The notes under the pieces are model-generated. The model was not told the DNA's origin. It did no database searches and saw only the letters and a program-made list of their open reading frames with translations. Positions 1 through 10,519 of a stretch of DNA of 64,000 bases are shown here, one piece after another. This stretch comes from Phytoseiulus persimilis (taxonomy: Eukaryota > Arthropoda > Arachnida > Mesostigmata > Phytoseiidae). The number at the start of each line of letters is the position of its first letter. The first letter of the stretch is position 1. Location of the stretch: contig CM075103.1 of NCBI GenBank assembly GCA_037576195.1, positions 22,258,001-22,322,000 on the forward strand, in the 5' to 3' direction. Position numbers and translations under genes: made by a program.

Positions 1-1406
1 TCGCCACGGCCGAAAATTTTTTTACTCGTGCGCGTCGGGCGCAAAATCTAAACTCACCCGCCAAGGCTGCCTGAACTCAGTGCCGTCACCGCCATCAACC
101 TCAGGCTCGGTCCTGTGTATTCTGCCACATTCTGAAGCGAGGAGCCCTCCTGAACGCTCGGGTGTGGTCTTGCCGAGGACTGATGTTATGAACGCAAGCA
201 AAAGAGCTGACATCGAATGCAACATGTCGGAAATCTGTTCAAGGATTCTTGATTTGGAGCTCACTAATCGCCACTGCCAATGCGAAGCAGACACTAAGAC
301 GTCTCGCGTGAATCTTCCGGGAGGTCAGGCTTGTTTGAAAAGAAAATCTGAGCTCTTGTGTGTCTCAATAGGATAGCAGTCCGAGCCATACTCTCGCCCC
401 TCGACGCACTCAATCCCCTCTGATACCTCTCGCAGCGGGAAGGGAAGGCCTTGGGTGCTTCGCATTCTTTGCGAACGTTCACGAGAAACGGAGCATCTGG
501 ATAATTCCGGGACTGGCGATTTCATTCGCGACCGCAGTCAGTCACACAGTAGACGATCTTCATCAAGCTCGCATCGGAACTCCGAGCGATCCCCGAACGC
601 GCCATGAATGGTACCTTCGGCGGAGCCTCGTTATCGTGGATCTTCATATAAATGGGTTAAGCCCGACCACTGCCTCAATATTCAGAAACGAGCGGAATTC
701 CTCTGAGTTGAGATTTCGAGCATCGCCGAGGCTTGCGAGGGTGCTCCTACGAATGATGACGCATTGGATCAGACCAGAGACAATGGCTTAGAAAGGGAAT
801 TCTCGTTCGTTGGACTCCTTGACCCGTTGGGAAACGTTTATGCCTCAAGTGAAGCTGTCGGTCTCACGGGAGCCAAACGCTCGATTCTTGATCGCGATTT
901 CATACTGGATCAGTTCGAGGCTCGAGTGAATTTCCATATGCAGAGTTCCAGGAACGATCATGTCCCGTTGGAAACCGTTCTCTTGGTACAGGAATTCTGG
1001 GCAACTAACGAGTTGTTCGAGGGTTACTCGATATCGAGCCCCTGACCCTCGCGGAACTTTATCACTCCTGTGTGCGAGTGGACTCCGACAAGAGTTTCGA
1101 AGATAATCCTGAGCCTCCGATGGCGCAACTGCCAGGAGAGGTGGCCTGTGAGACATTCTGAGGAATTCAAATCATATCTGTGGAGCTCAATTCTTCGTAA
1201 CACGGCAGAGGATGGGATTCGATGCCTCACGGTTCACAAAGTCGACGTTCCCAAGTGTTTCAGAGATAAAAGCAGAAACATGCGCAACCGTTGGGTAGAA
1301 CGAAGAGAATACTATTACGTACAGAGGATCGATACTTGTATTTCGCAACGACCTTCCCCAGGGAAGCTATAGTACTTGGTGGATTGAATGGCGCTCGAAT
1401 CAGGTT
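1..1406. other. Unassigned sequence left of the CUB gene
   Basis: No open frame here longer than about 100 codons resembles a family I know, and no repeat or RNA gene was recognised. It may hold the 3' flank of the minus-strand CUB gene. Confidence 0.4.
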
Positions 1407-2543
1407 TCAAACGCATTGCAATTGCTTGTAGTGCAGCGAGAAGCCTTTGAGCAGCAAGTGGCCGCTCCGCGAGCTTCGCACTTGCATCATGAATGGCTTA
1501 GCTCCCGAGTAAACAACGGCTCCCTCGCTCGAGTTCGCCACCGCCCCGAAAGTTTCGCCGCAGAATCGGTCGGAGGACAGCTCTCTGTTCGAGTTATCGA
1601 AGCCCTGGGCGATCAAGACATAGTTCTGCTTACAGGAATCGCCAAAAGCTGTTGTTCCGTTGCTGGGGGACAACGAGAAGAAGTCCGATGTCCATCGGAC
1701 GTGGCATTTTTCCGGAGCTTGTCGAACACAGACCGTGTAGTCCAAGCCGGCCAACATCGCAGATCTGCCTCGGCTGGTCTCATGGTAGTTGAAGGACCTG
1801 ATGGAGTCACCGTTGTTCATGTGGTACTGTAGGCAGCCGCGCGGCGGCGTCCAGTCCTGGTTGCAGTCCACGGCCGCGACATTGATCATCCACTGACGGC
1901 CCCCGCCCCACTCGCCAAGATTGAACCTGAGGGTAACGTTCTGCTGTTGTGCAATGTCCTTGACGTACACATACAAGTGGGTCTCATTGTTGTACCCGCA
2001 GAGCCGGGGTACGACAGTCCCCAGCTGCGGGGCATAGAAAGTGTCGACCTGACAGAGACCGCCGATGGGGTCATGAACAGTGAAATTCTTGAAGTCCAGT
2101 CGTAGGTAACAGGCTTTGGCTGCGACAACAATGACGTCGCAGGTTTGCGGCTCCGTGGTGTCCTTGGGGAAGTCCGGATTCACGAAGAGTGTGTTGTTCT
2201 GAGTGATCACTCCACCACAGGATCTTTGGAAGAGACAACAAACACTGAAAAGACGGTCACAGTAGCCGTTGCGGTCATCGGAACGCCCTCCGTACGCTTC
2301 GCACCGGGATCGAGACATACAGGTCCCGTTGCGCCCCTGATCGAAGCGGCAGGCGGCGTTGCTTGGGTTCCTGACCCCGATGCTTCGCGTATGTCGCAGG
2401 ATGTCACCACCGTCGATCTCAGAGTAACTTTGTAGGAATTCACTCTTTTCTGCGGAGTGGCGCTCCTCAGGTGGGTCTGGGAGGCTCCTTGCTGAGATTG
2501 CAACCACAACAAGGAGCAAAATGCCAGATTTCGTTCCTGGCAT
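1407..2543 (-). CDS. Secreted CUB-domain protein, intronless
   Basis: One uninterrupted minus-strand frame encodes about 378 residues. The frame opens earlier at a TTG (2567), but the first ATG is at 2543 and is followed directly by a signal peptide (MPGTKSGILLLVVVAISARS), so I start there. A pro-region with a basic RHTR site about 50 residues in precedes a six-cysteine clip-like knot (CRFDQGRNGTC ... FSVCC). A CUB-like module follows, starting SCGGVITQNNTLFVNPDFP, with the usual paired cysteines and the PRLCGYNNETHLYV segment. A second half with further cysteines ends in LHYKQLQCV, the usual style of ending for this family. Arthropod genomes carry many uncharacterised proteins of this plan: signal peptide, Cys-rich knot, one or two CUB domains. 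The ligand is unknown; extracellular protein or glycan binding is inferred. Several NxS/T sites fit secretion. No intron signals are needed. Confidence 0.85.
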   Translation of the reverse strand: MPGTKSGILLLVVVAISARSLPDPPEERHSAEKSEFLQSYSEIDGGDILRHTRSIGVRNPSNAACRFDQGRNGTCMSRSRCEAYGGRSDDRNGYCDRLFSVCCLFQRSCGGVITQNNTLFVNPDFPKDTTEPQTCDVIVVAAKACYLRLDFKNFTVHDPIGGLCQVDTFYAPQLGTVVPRLCGYNNETHLYVYVKDIAQQQNVTLRFNLGEWGGGRQWMINVAAVDCNQDWTPPRGCLQYHMNNGDSIRSFNYHETSRGRSAMLAGLDYTVCVRQAPEKCHVRWTSDFFSLSPSNGTTAFGDSCKQNYVLIAQGFDNSNRELSSDRFCGETFGAVANSSEGAVVYSGAKPFMMQVRSSRSGHLLLKGFSLHYKQLQCV

Positions 2544-2599
2544 TTCGGCAATTAGGAACCCGATCAAGACTTCGTGAGCTAGAAATCAGTGTTGTTCCT

Positions 2600-5500
2600 G
2601 ACTGTACGAAAGTAGCCAGCACAGATTAGCTTCTCGACTTCGAGTGTTGAGAACCTGAGAGAAGCCGAGCCGGGACCGAGAATCTCGCCGACGGAGCTCT
2701 GGAATCATGTTTCGACTGGGTGCGGTAGAAAGGGGCGGCCGAGAGAAGAGCGGAGGGTAGCGGCGCCTCGGTTCGGTTTCTCGGTTGCAGGGTTCTCAAA
2801 GAACGAATTCGCCGACTTCGCGCTTCTCGAGTGCCCGATCGGGACAGGGTCGGGAAGGCTGTTGAGCCCACGAAAGAAACGCGATTTCTTCATCACTAGC
2901 AGGGTGCGCTAGAGCCTATATTTCCAGAATCGCAAGCCAGCGGTTTTATTTCGTCGGATAATACCCTGAATCAGGAAACTCGGGCCAAAAAAAACGTGGA
3001 TGAGATGCGATGTCAAACAAGGCGTCTTTTATTACAAGGCTTTGATCATTTGAGGCTCGGTAAGGATCTCGATGTAGATCTCTGGCAGCTTGAGACACAA
3101 CATGGGCTCGGGTGGCCCTTCGAATGTCGTCAAGAAACCTCTCCATCTGCACCCTCCATATTCTGAATGAGCAGCTGCGAGCGCGCGCCGGCTTCCGGTC
3201 CTGGAGATGCGGGCTCTCGGGTACAATATTCACCCATCATCATTCGACTGATAGTAAACAGATATCGACCATAAGATTGAGAGCAAGTCCACGTACCGCA
3301 TTTTCCTCGATATGAGGGCGCCCCTGGATTGACGGGCGTTCCCAAATACACGGGCAATCTACGACAGGCTCGGGGGATAGACGAGCACCCTCAATCAAGA
3401 GAGCATCCTCCGCGGTATACGGTCGATGTCGATAGAAGGAACGAGCCGAAACACGCGCCACACGTCTTACCGCATAATAAAAAAAACATGACGAACGCTG
3501 AAGGCATGTCAACGTGCGCTGCGAAATCTGTCGTTCGAGAAGCGTCATTCCCAGCTCAAAACTGCCCTAAGTGCACAACGTTCTCCAGAGCGGTCCTCCC
3601 CGATACATGAAGAAGGCTCCGGAAGAGTGATCCGACTCCGATCACCTCGCTTTCCGGCATTCCGCGGATGACTTCAATATTGTCACGATCACGCTTGGCC
3701 GTTTACCTGAGGTAAGTGATTAGTGGAGCCTTGAAGTTTGGGGTTCAGGGGAACCTTGGTTTCGCCCAAATACTCACGGCGCTCAGGTGGGGCCTGAAAC
3801 ACCTGGAGACTTCCCAAAGCGCCTGAATTTAAGCTGAATATCACCTAAAATGCCCAGAGCTCACCTGATTGCCCAGATTTCACAATGATGCCCAGATAGC
3901 CTACAACTCCATGAGATTGAAAATTTTGCCAGAAAGGTCTCCTTTCTCTCGTAAAATGCTGTCGGTAGCACGCTTCCACGGATTCTCGACAAAACAGTCT
4001 TCTGAATGAATCCGAGCTTGATCGTGATATTCAGGCAGGATTCATGTCAAATGCCTGAATTTCACCTGTGTTTGATCGCCTAGCCTCGGCCTGGAGTTCA
4101 CCTGGAACGCCCAGATTCCAGTTAATCTATCCCTGCCACGCTCCAACAGGGCAGTAGTGTCCGTGCACGACCAAGGAAGACCAACATCAACCGATCCGGC
4201 ATTTCAGCTAGCTGATCTCTGGCAGTAGCGTACCGTGAGGGGGGCTAAGGGGGCGTCAAGTTGCGTCTATCACCGATAAGAACCTGGGGCAAACGAGCTC
4301 ACACACTTTGTGAGAAAACCCAGGCGTTTGCGACTGCGGTCGTGGATAGTTGAGAAGCCATTGAGCGTCCGAGATCACTTCTACGATGTCAAGCCCTTCC
4401 TCGCAAACCGGTGGTCCCAGAATGTCGGGCCACATCCACGCACCGAGTCAAGACATTCTGAGCGCAACATCGAGCAACTAAATCGGAGAGCTGTTCTGGT
4501 AGTTTCGCTGAGCTGCAGAAATTCAAAGCCACGAATGTCACGATGAGCTGTGAGGGCTTTATGGCTGGGTTTCCACCGAACTGGGCATATGTTACACGAC
4601 TCACTATCGTGGAGGAAAATCTCTCAGAGATGCAAGCTTGCTCATCAGGGACACCCAAGTAGACTCATCCGAGCCACGCAGCTGTTATCTCATCATCGGG
4701 CTGAAGGTTTCATGTTCTCTCTCGAAGAAACAGAGCGAGTGATCTGACCGATTGAAGGGCCTGCACTGAAAGCTCATCCAATTTTCGCACCGTTCCATAG
4801 AGACTGCTATCAGCTTTCTTTCGCGACAGCACCGGAGTGAGGCACGAATTTCCGGATGGGCCAGGGCGGGTTTCGCAGAGATTTCCTGGCTGCCCCACTT
4901 CCTCGGTCTGTTCAAACAAAACCCCGGAAGAGGAACGGTCCCCGCTTCGCAGAAATCCGCCCTGCAAGGGACAAAGAGGATATCTACTGTGGATTGGTGG
5001 AAACGAGCGTGGCTTCGACGGCGCCCCAGCTCATCGAGAGGAACAGTTGGAGCTCACATCGACTTGGCGAGGATTCACACCAGCAGGAATCGTCTCATTA
5101 ACATTATTCCGGCTTGGAGAGATTGGTGGCTCGATGAACGCGAAGCGCTTCGATTGGAAACCGGCGTCAATCGGGCGTCAGAGTCGGGCGCAGATGTTTC
5201 TGCGTACTTCCTCAGTTTCTCCCAAAACAATCTCGTGAATGCTCGTGGCTCGGAAACTCGAGGGTCACGCAGGCAGTATTCTCCTTCGCGCTCAGATATA
5301 TGGCGCTCCGAAGAGACCTCTGCGCATGGCAGCGCTGCGAACCTCCAAAAGAGACCGAGGAACGAAGGTTCAACTCGCGAAGCCTGTCGTCCACGAACAG
5401 CACCGAGCCGAGCATTGCCTATGAGCTCACTCAGGTCACGTGAATACGTGCAACGGGCTCAGCGGCTCGAGAACCGAAACAAAGGTTCGTGATCAAGTTT

Positions 5501-5880
5501 CTGCTTGATCGTCGGGCCTCGTCACCACGTCTGTCTCAACTGCAACTGTCCGGATGAAATCAGCTCCGAGTGTCCAGAGCATGCGTAGACTAGAGTGGGC
5601 TGGAGCATGAAGCGCGTCAATGCTCATCCCACGATTCCTCATCGCAAGAGGCGTCAGAGCCGCAGCCGTCGCCGAACTCTCGCACGAGATCAATGCAGAA
5701 TTCACGGTAAACGATTCCACCCCCCCCTCTAGTCTCCTTCGCGGATTTTCGCCGAAACAGCTCTCATGATGCCGATAGTTGGAATTCGGGATGAAGCGCT
5801 CTCGTCTCTCATGAGCAGCTCCAGCGACCAATCGTGTGGAATTCGTCCGTGTCTCCGCCGATGAGTACGACCAATTTCAG
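2600..5880. other. Non-coding stretch upstream of the CUB gene
   Basis: No gene recognised. The only structure noted is the short-word repeat at 3.73-4.13 kb, listed separately. Open frames at 4.3-5.5 kb overlap on both strands and show no family signature. Confidence 0.4.
3730..4135. repeat. Degenerate short-word repeat (CACCTGAA / GCCCAGA words)
   Basis: The words CACCTG, GCCTGAA and GCCCAGA recur many times with irregular spacing of about 20-30 bp (for example around 3789, 3841, 3860, 3880, 4051, 4090 and 4110). There is no coding potential. It resembles other small degenerate word-arrays in this window. Confidence 0.55.
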
Positions 5881-5884
5881 AAGA

Positions 5885-6060
5885 TTCCAGGGCCGTCCTA
5901 AGCTGATGGATAACGGCACATTTCGTACCATTCCATGTTCGACATGGGTGGTACTTGATTTGATGAGCAATCCCCATGTCCTGCCACGGTGGATGACGCC
6001 ATGACTCTGTCGCCCAGTCGCAGATGCAATCCAATAGAAATGGACCACCATCGGAGATGT
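5885..6060 (-). pseudogene. Ty3/gypsy-type integrase core relic
   Basis: In a minus-strand frame running 6136-5729, the segment ISDGGPFL ... MGIAHQIKYHP ... WNGTKCAVIHQLRTALE follows the catalytic core of gypsy integrases (SDxGxxF, GIxHxxTxYHP, NGxxExxHxxLKxAL). The second aspartate is present (SDGG). The position normally held by the catalytic glutamate after NG reads C, and the spacing is about eight residues too long, so this is a decayed copy. Lower-quality similarity to the integrase C-terminal region may continue to about 5500 in other frames. The upstream pol domains were not found. Confidence 0.5.
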
Positions 6061-6899
6061 AGAGACGAAACGCTAGCCTGATCCGCATCGGTCCGCAGAG
6101 AGGGAGGCGTCGGAACAATGCAGAGAGACGGAACACCTTCGGTAAGGTAGTCGGAGCGTTGAATGGAATCGCCCCAGGTGGTATGTCGCTGCTGCTGGAG
6201 CTACATCAAGGTCATCTTTCGAGATCTCGGAGGCTTCACCGAGCTTGAGTTACGTGGTTCCACTCCCCCGAGGATTGAAGACGACCTCGTTCCATCAAAT
6301 CTTGACTCAGAAATTCTATCTCAACATCCCTTCGGTGAATCAAGTCAGAACTCCTTGAATTATCCCTTCATACATGAATCATCCATTCGACGAATATTCA
6401 TTTCGTCGAATCGGTTCTCAAGGATCATCCATGCTCTAACATTTCGGCTCAGAACAGATCTGCAGGTTCCTGCAGCGTTCGAGGGAGGGGGTGGGACTCC
6501 GTGCACGACCGGCATTTCAGAGCACTCAAGAGAATACCGACGGATATCACATGAGGGTTTTTCTTGCGGTTCGAGTAGCGGAGCACATCATCATCAGGGC
6601 GTTGAAAGAGCTCCTGCGAGAGAGAGGGAGTGCATTCCAACGGTCTAGTGTCTCCCAAATCTCGAAGTAGGAATCACACCGGAGTTGTTTCATTTGTGAG
6701 ATTCTAATTGACGAGTACCACTCTTTGAGATTCATCGTCTTGAGAATATCTCGTCTCGAAGTCCGTGCCCGAAACCCCCTTACAAACTTCTCGGGTGAGG
6801 CTCCTGCTATCCGTTTTTGGACTCGATGAACTGCTGCTCGACGCCGCGCGGTTAGGAGGCTGGTGTTGGTACTCCTCTTTACGCGTTGCTCCATGCGCG

Positions 6900-8854
6900 G
6901 GTTCAATATCAAGTCAATTATCGATTCCGCTGATCTGAAACGACAACTCAGTCGGTGCGCGTCCAAAGTTCGTGAAAGATATGAGAAGAACTCGCGAAAG
7001 CTGGCAACATTCTTGGAGAACGATCGCGAATGGCTCGACAAGGAGCCTTTCACGTTTCTTGTCAAATTCATGGCAGACGAACCCGCGGTCTCGAGAGCCG
7101 GTCGGCCACAAAAAGGTTTTGAAGAAGCTCCCGTGAAATCCACGAAGAGGAAGATCGCCTCTTTGATCGAGGTTGATCCAGCGGAACTCATGCACGCTGG
7201 CATCTCTCACTGCACGCATCCGGGTACCGACTGGAATCACGTTCCGTCAAAAATATTGCTGAGAGACCCTCGTCATCACTCTCCAACAGCTCCAGGAGTA
7301 GCGGTTCTGGTGCTATCTCCCGTGAATTCGCCGCCGATGAAGCACTTTCTCTTTTCATCGATTGCCACTTGACAATGCAATCATACTGTCAACTACGGGA
7401 GCGGTCCCGAGCAATAGGCCACGACTCCTATTGCGGAGGGGAAGCGGAGCTTCCCCTCCGATATATCCTGGATCTCACCTGCGAGAGAATCTTCGCTGCT
7501 CAAAGTCAAGTTCTGGAGGAAGTTGTGAAGGACGGAGGAAGGAACTTGACTCTTCTCAGCAAATGGGGCTGTGATGGGAGTGGAGGCCAAAGTCAATACA
7601 AACAGCGTTTCACCGATTCTTCTATGACTGATACAGCCGTATTCATGTTCTCTTTCGTTCCTCTGAAGCTCACGAGTGTAGTTACGGGAGCGGTCGCGTG
7701 GGAGAACCCTGCTCCTGAGTTAACCCGGCACTGCCGACCGATGAAATTCATGTTCATGGAGGAAACGAACGAGGCAATCAGAATCGAAACTGAACTCGTG
7801 GAAGCTGAGATAAGTCATCTGACACCAACCGAAATCTCAGTTAATGGCTCAGATATTCTGATTACACATCAGCTGGTCCTCACCATGGTCGACGGCAAGG
7901 TGGCTAATGCCCTCTCTGGTACCAAGTCTTCGCAAAGCAGGTACATTTGCCAAACCACCTCAGCACAATTGAGAACGCGTCAAGGGCTCCCACCGGATAT
8001 ACGCGACAACTATGCTTTCGGCTTGTCAACGCTGCAGGCTTGGATCCGCATCTTTGAATTTCTCTTACGCCTCTCATATAAAATCACCCTGAAGAAGAGA
8101 TCACAGAGCGCAGAGGAAAAATTGTTGGTATCTGAACGGAAGAAAAATATCCAGAAGCAATTCAGGGATGATCTCGGTCTCATGGTGGACACACCGAGAC
8201 AGGGACCCGGCAACACAAATGACGGGAATATGGCGGGAAAGTTTTCCGACGCTGCCGAAGAAAGTGCTCGCATCACCAACGTGGACGTGAATCTCATCAG
8301 AGAATTCAGAGTTATCCTGCAGGCTCTGTCATCAAACTTCGAGCTTGATGCGGATGAATATGATCAGTACGCCTTAAACACGAAAAGCCGTCTGCAAGGT
8401 CTCTATCCGTGGTGTGACATGACCCCGACAGTCCACAAGATCCTGGATCATGGGACACCAGTCATCCTCTATCATGTAGTGCCCATAGGGTTGTTGACGG
8501 AAGAATCGCAAGAGGCCCGACACAAGGAGTTCCGTTCATTCCGTCTCCGTGATACCCGGAAAAATTCGAGGATCAATACGAATCTCGAACTCCTCTCCAA
8601 GCTACTGGTGTCCTCGGATCCCATAATTGCAAGTCAAAGGAAACCACAAGCGTGCTCCTCGAGCCATCGATCCGGATGTTCGAGGCCTGCTGAAACATAC
8701 CCCACCCGAGAATGGCCTCTCAATGGTGGATGAAGGTCTGGCCTTGGATACTTCGGACTCTGGAGGCAGCGAGGAAGAGACGTGGATCCTCATTGATCCA
8801 CCATTGGATTCACGCATGAGAGTCGGAAACTCATCTCAGATTCACAGTATATAA
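6900..8854 (+). pseudogene. RAG1/Transib-like transposase relic (frameshifted)
   Basis: Two plus-strand frames form one protein of the RAG1-core-like transposase family. The N-terminal part (frame opening at GTG 6863) has REWLDKEPFTFLVKF and SRAGRPQKGFEE, typical of this family's N-terminus. From about 7200 the similarity moves to the frame running through 7369-8733: EALSLFIDCHL, RNLTLLSKWGCDGSGGQ, CRPMKFMFMEET, LTMVDGKV, FGLSTLQAWIRIFEFLLRL, GNTNDGNMAG, LYPWCDMTPTVHKILDHG, GLLTEESQEARHKEFRSF and LLVSSDPIIASQ. The CDG matches the first catalytic Asp of RAG1, and the second Glu of ESQEARHK aligns with the third acidic residue. The middle Asp is not evident; the aligned stretch reads LQAWIR. 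Near 8635 the C-terminal tail moves to a third frame (HKRAPRAIDPDVRGLLK). At least two frame changes argue for a relic, although an intron near 7180-7200 cannot be excluded. No terminal repeats were identified. Confidence 0.75.
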
Positions 8855-9399
8855 CTTCTCAGTTTTTCATTGAGCACATGATCTGAACTGCAAGCTGGGC
8901 TAGCCAGTGCGAGCCTCACGTAGTGTCATTCGGCTGGTTTTGTATACGAAAAATAAATATGTACTCTCCCTGCGCATTCCTCGCTCTCAGCTCAATATTC
9001 TTTCGCAAGAGATGTTAATTCTCATCTCTCGAGCAAAAAAAAACTCGAAAAACAAGAAGTAATAATCTTGTCCACCAAATTTCGTATATTTCCACACTGT
9101 GCGGCGCAGGGACCGCCGAGCGATGCTCACTCGGAGCCCAAGGACTTCCGTTCGAAACTGAATCTCGAAAGGACAGTCATCGTTCAGCACTCGGGCCTCT
9201 CCCTGATGACGGCAGCGGCTCCGAACAGAGAATCACAGCGATTCGGATCTGTAGTGGATACCGCACTATTTCGAACGACATGGCCATGGTCCTCTCTCGG
9301 TCAACCCCTGGGAACTCAGGATCAAGGCGACCATGGAGATCAGGGGCTTCACACAAACCGGCAGAACACCAACAGGATCGATGAACGATGGCACTGGCA

Positions 9400-10051
9400 C
9401 AGAGACAGAACCAACACAATCATATGACCGGACAATCGGACTATACAATTATACTCCTGGAGAGGATGCAAAACCGATGGTCACACGGTGATCCTACCAA
9501 AAGCATCTGGACAAAAACACTTATAAAAGACATCAAATCATGATACACCAGACTACACGGGGAAAATTGACTCCTTTCTGACCCAAGCACTTTCGGGACA
9601 CGGTCACTTCCAATCATACCTCTACAAAATGAACTCAGCCCAATTTGCGTTCATTGTGTAGACGGGCAGACGACACGCTGTAACACGCTATCTTCCCCTG
9701 CACAGAATTCACAGAGCACCGGAGAGAACTAGAAAGTACGATACAGTGTAGACCCACACCTGGAAACATCGTCGACATCATGCTCGTGAACATCCAGAAT
9801 TGGAAAGCAGTTGCAGACATGATACCTGCCATTTTGGAAATCAAAGAAAAATATGAGAGAGAACTGGAGACAGGGACGAGTACCACATCATGAATACAAC
9901 GGATGCATAACCAAAAACACACCATGGGACCAAGGTCCCCCTGACGAGCTGCCGAGGAAAACTTGGATACCGGTGCTTGAGCCGCGGGGATTAGAGAAAG
10001 ACTTGGAAGAGCGAACAGGATAAACTCTCTCTTCTCTTAAAAAAAAAAAAA
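9400..10051 (+). mobile_element. 3' end of a non-LTR retrotransposon (LINE) with poly(A)
   Basis: The plus strand at 9577-9660 encodes FLTQALSGHGHFQSYLYKMN. This matches the conserved LTGHGxFxxYLxRF segment near the end of R1/Jockey-type LINE ORF2 proteins. A little downstream come RRELE and TPGNIVDIMLVNIQNWKAV (about 9721-9830), the usual TPENLVxxMLxSxxxWxxV tail. Stops and frame changes lie between these blocks, so the copy is dead. It ends in a run of 13 A at 10039-10051, taken as the element's 3' terminus. The left boundary is uncertain. Confidence 0.7.
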
Positions 10052-10519
10052 CCTTCAAATGCTGATGGGAGCATGTACTTCACAGGGAACCGTTTTATTC
10101 CCCGTTGCCGCCTAATCTCATTCCGCTTCGCTTGTCATCTGACAGCTCCGAAGGTGAGGATAAAGGCGATCTCGGAAATGCAGGATAGAGAGTAGCGGCG
10201 CCCGGCAATAGTCATCGAAGTCGGGGGTCGCCGGATCAGGCGTCGGACTACGTCCCGGAAAGTGGGCTCTTGTGAGAATCTCAGCCATGATTCATAACCG
10301 AACGGAGGAGTCCCGATCATGAGCTTGAGATGTTATATGACCACTAGCCGGCCTTCGGCCGACTACGCTGGCTGGCCCGTCCCTTGCTTCGGGAGTCTTC
10401 TGCGGACAGACACACATTGCCTTACATGTAGTGTCATGAGACCTCCGGGAGTGGCCACCGATTCTCGATAGGATTCTGACCTGGAATCGAGGCACCTTTC
10501 TCTCTCTTCACTGGGTCAG
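10052..10519. other. Left flank of the large minisatellite array
   Basis: No gene recognised. Around 10480-10525 about 43 bp (TCGAGGCAC ... CTCTCT ... GTCAGTATCAT) is roughly 77% identical by eye to 21737-21795, which in the second locus also precedes a stretch of 45-bp units. This suggests the flank and array spread together. Confidence 0.5.

Noticed and set aside
4685..4915. Minus-strand HPEIRASLRCCRERK then W-x5-C as the zinc-binding part of a gypsy integrase
   Set aside because: The match is weak, and its position relative to the 5.9-6.06 kb core is the wrong way round for a single element.
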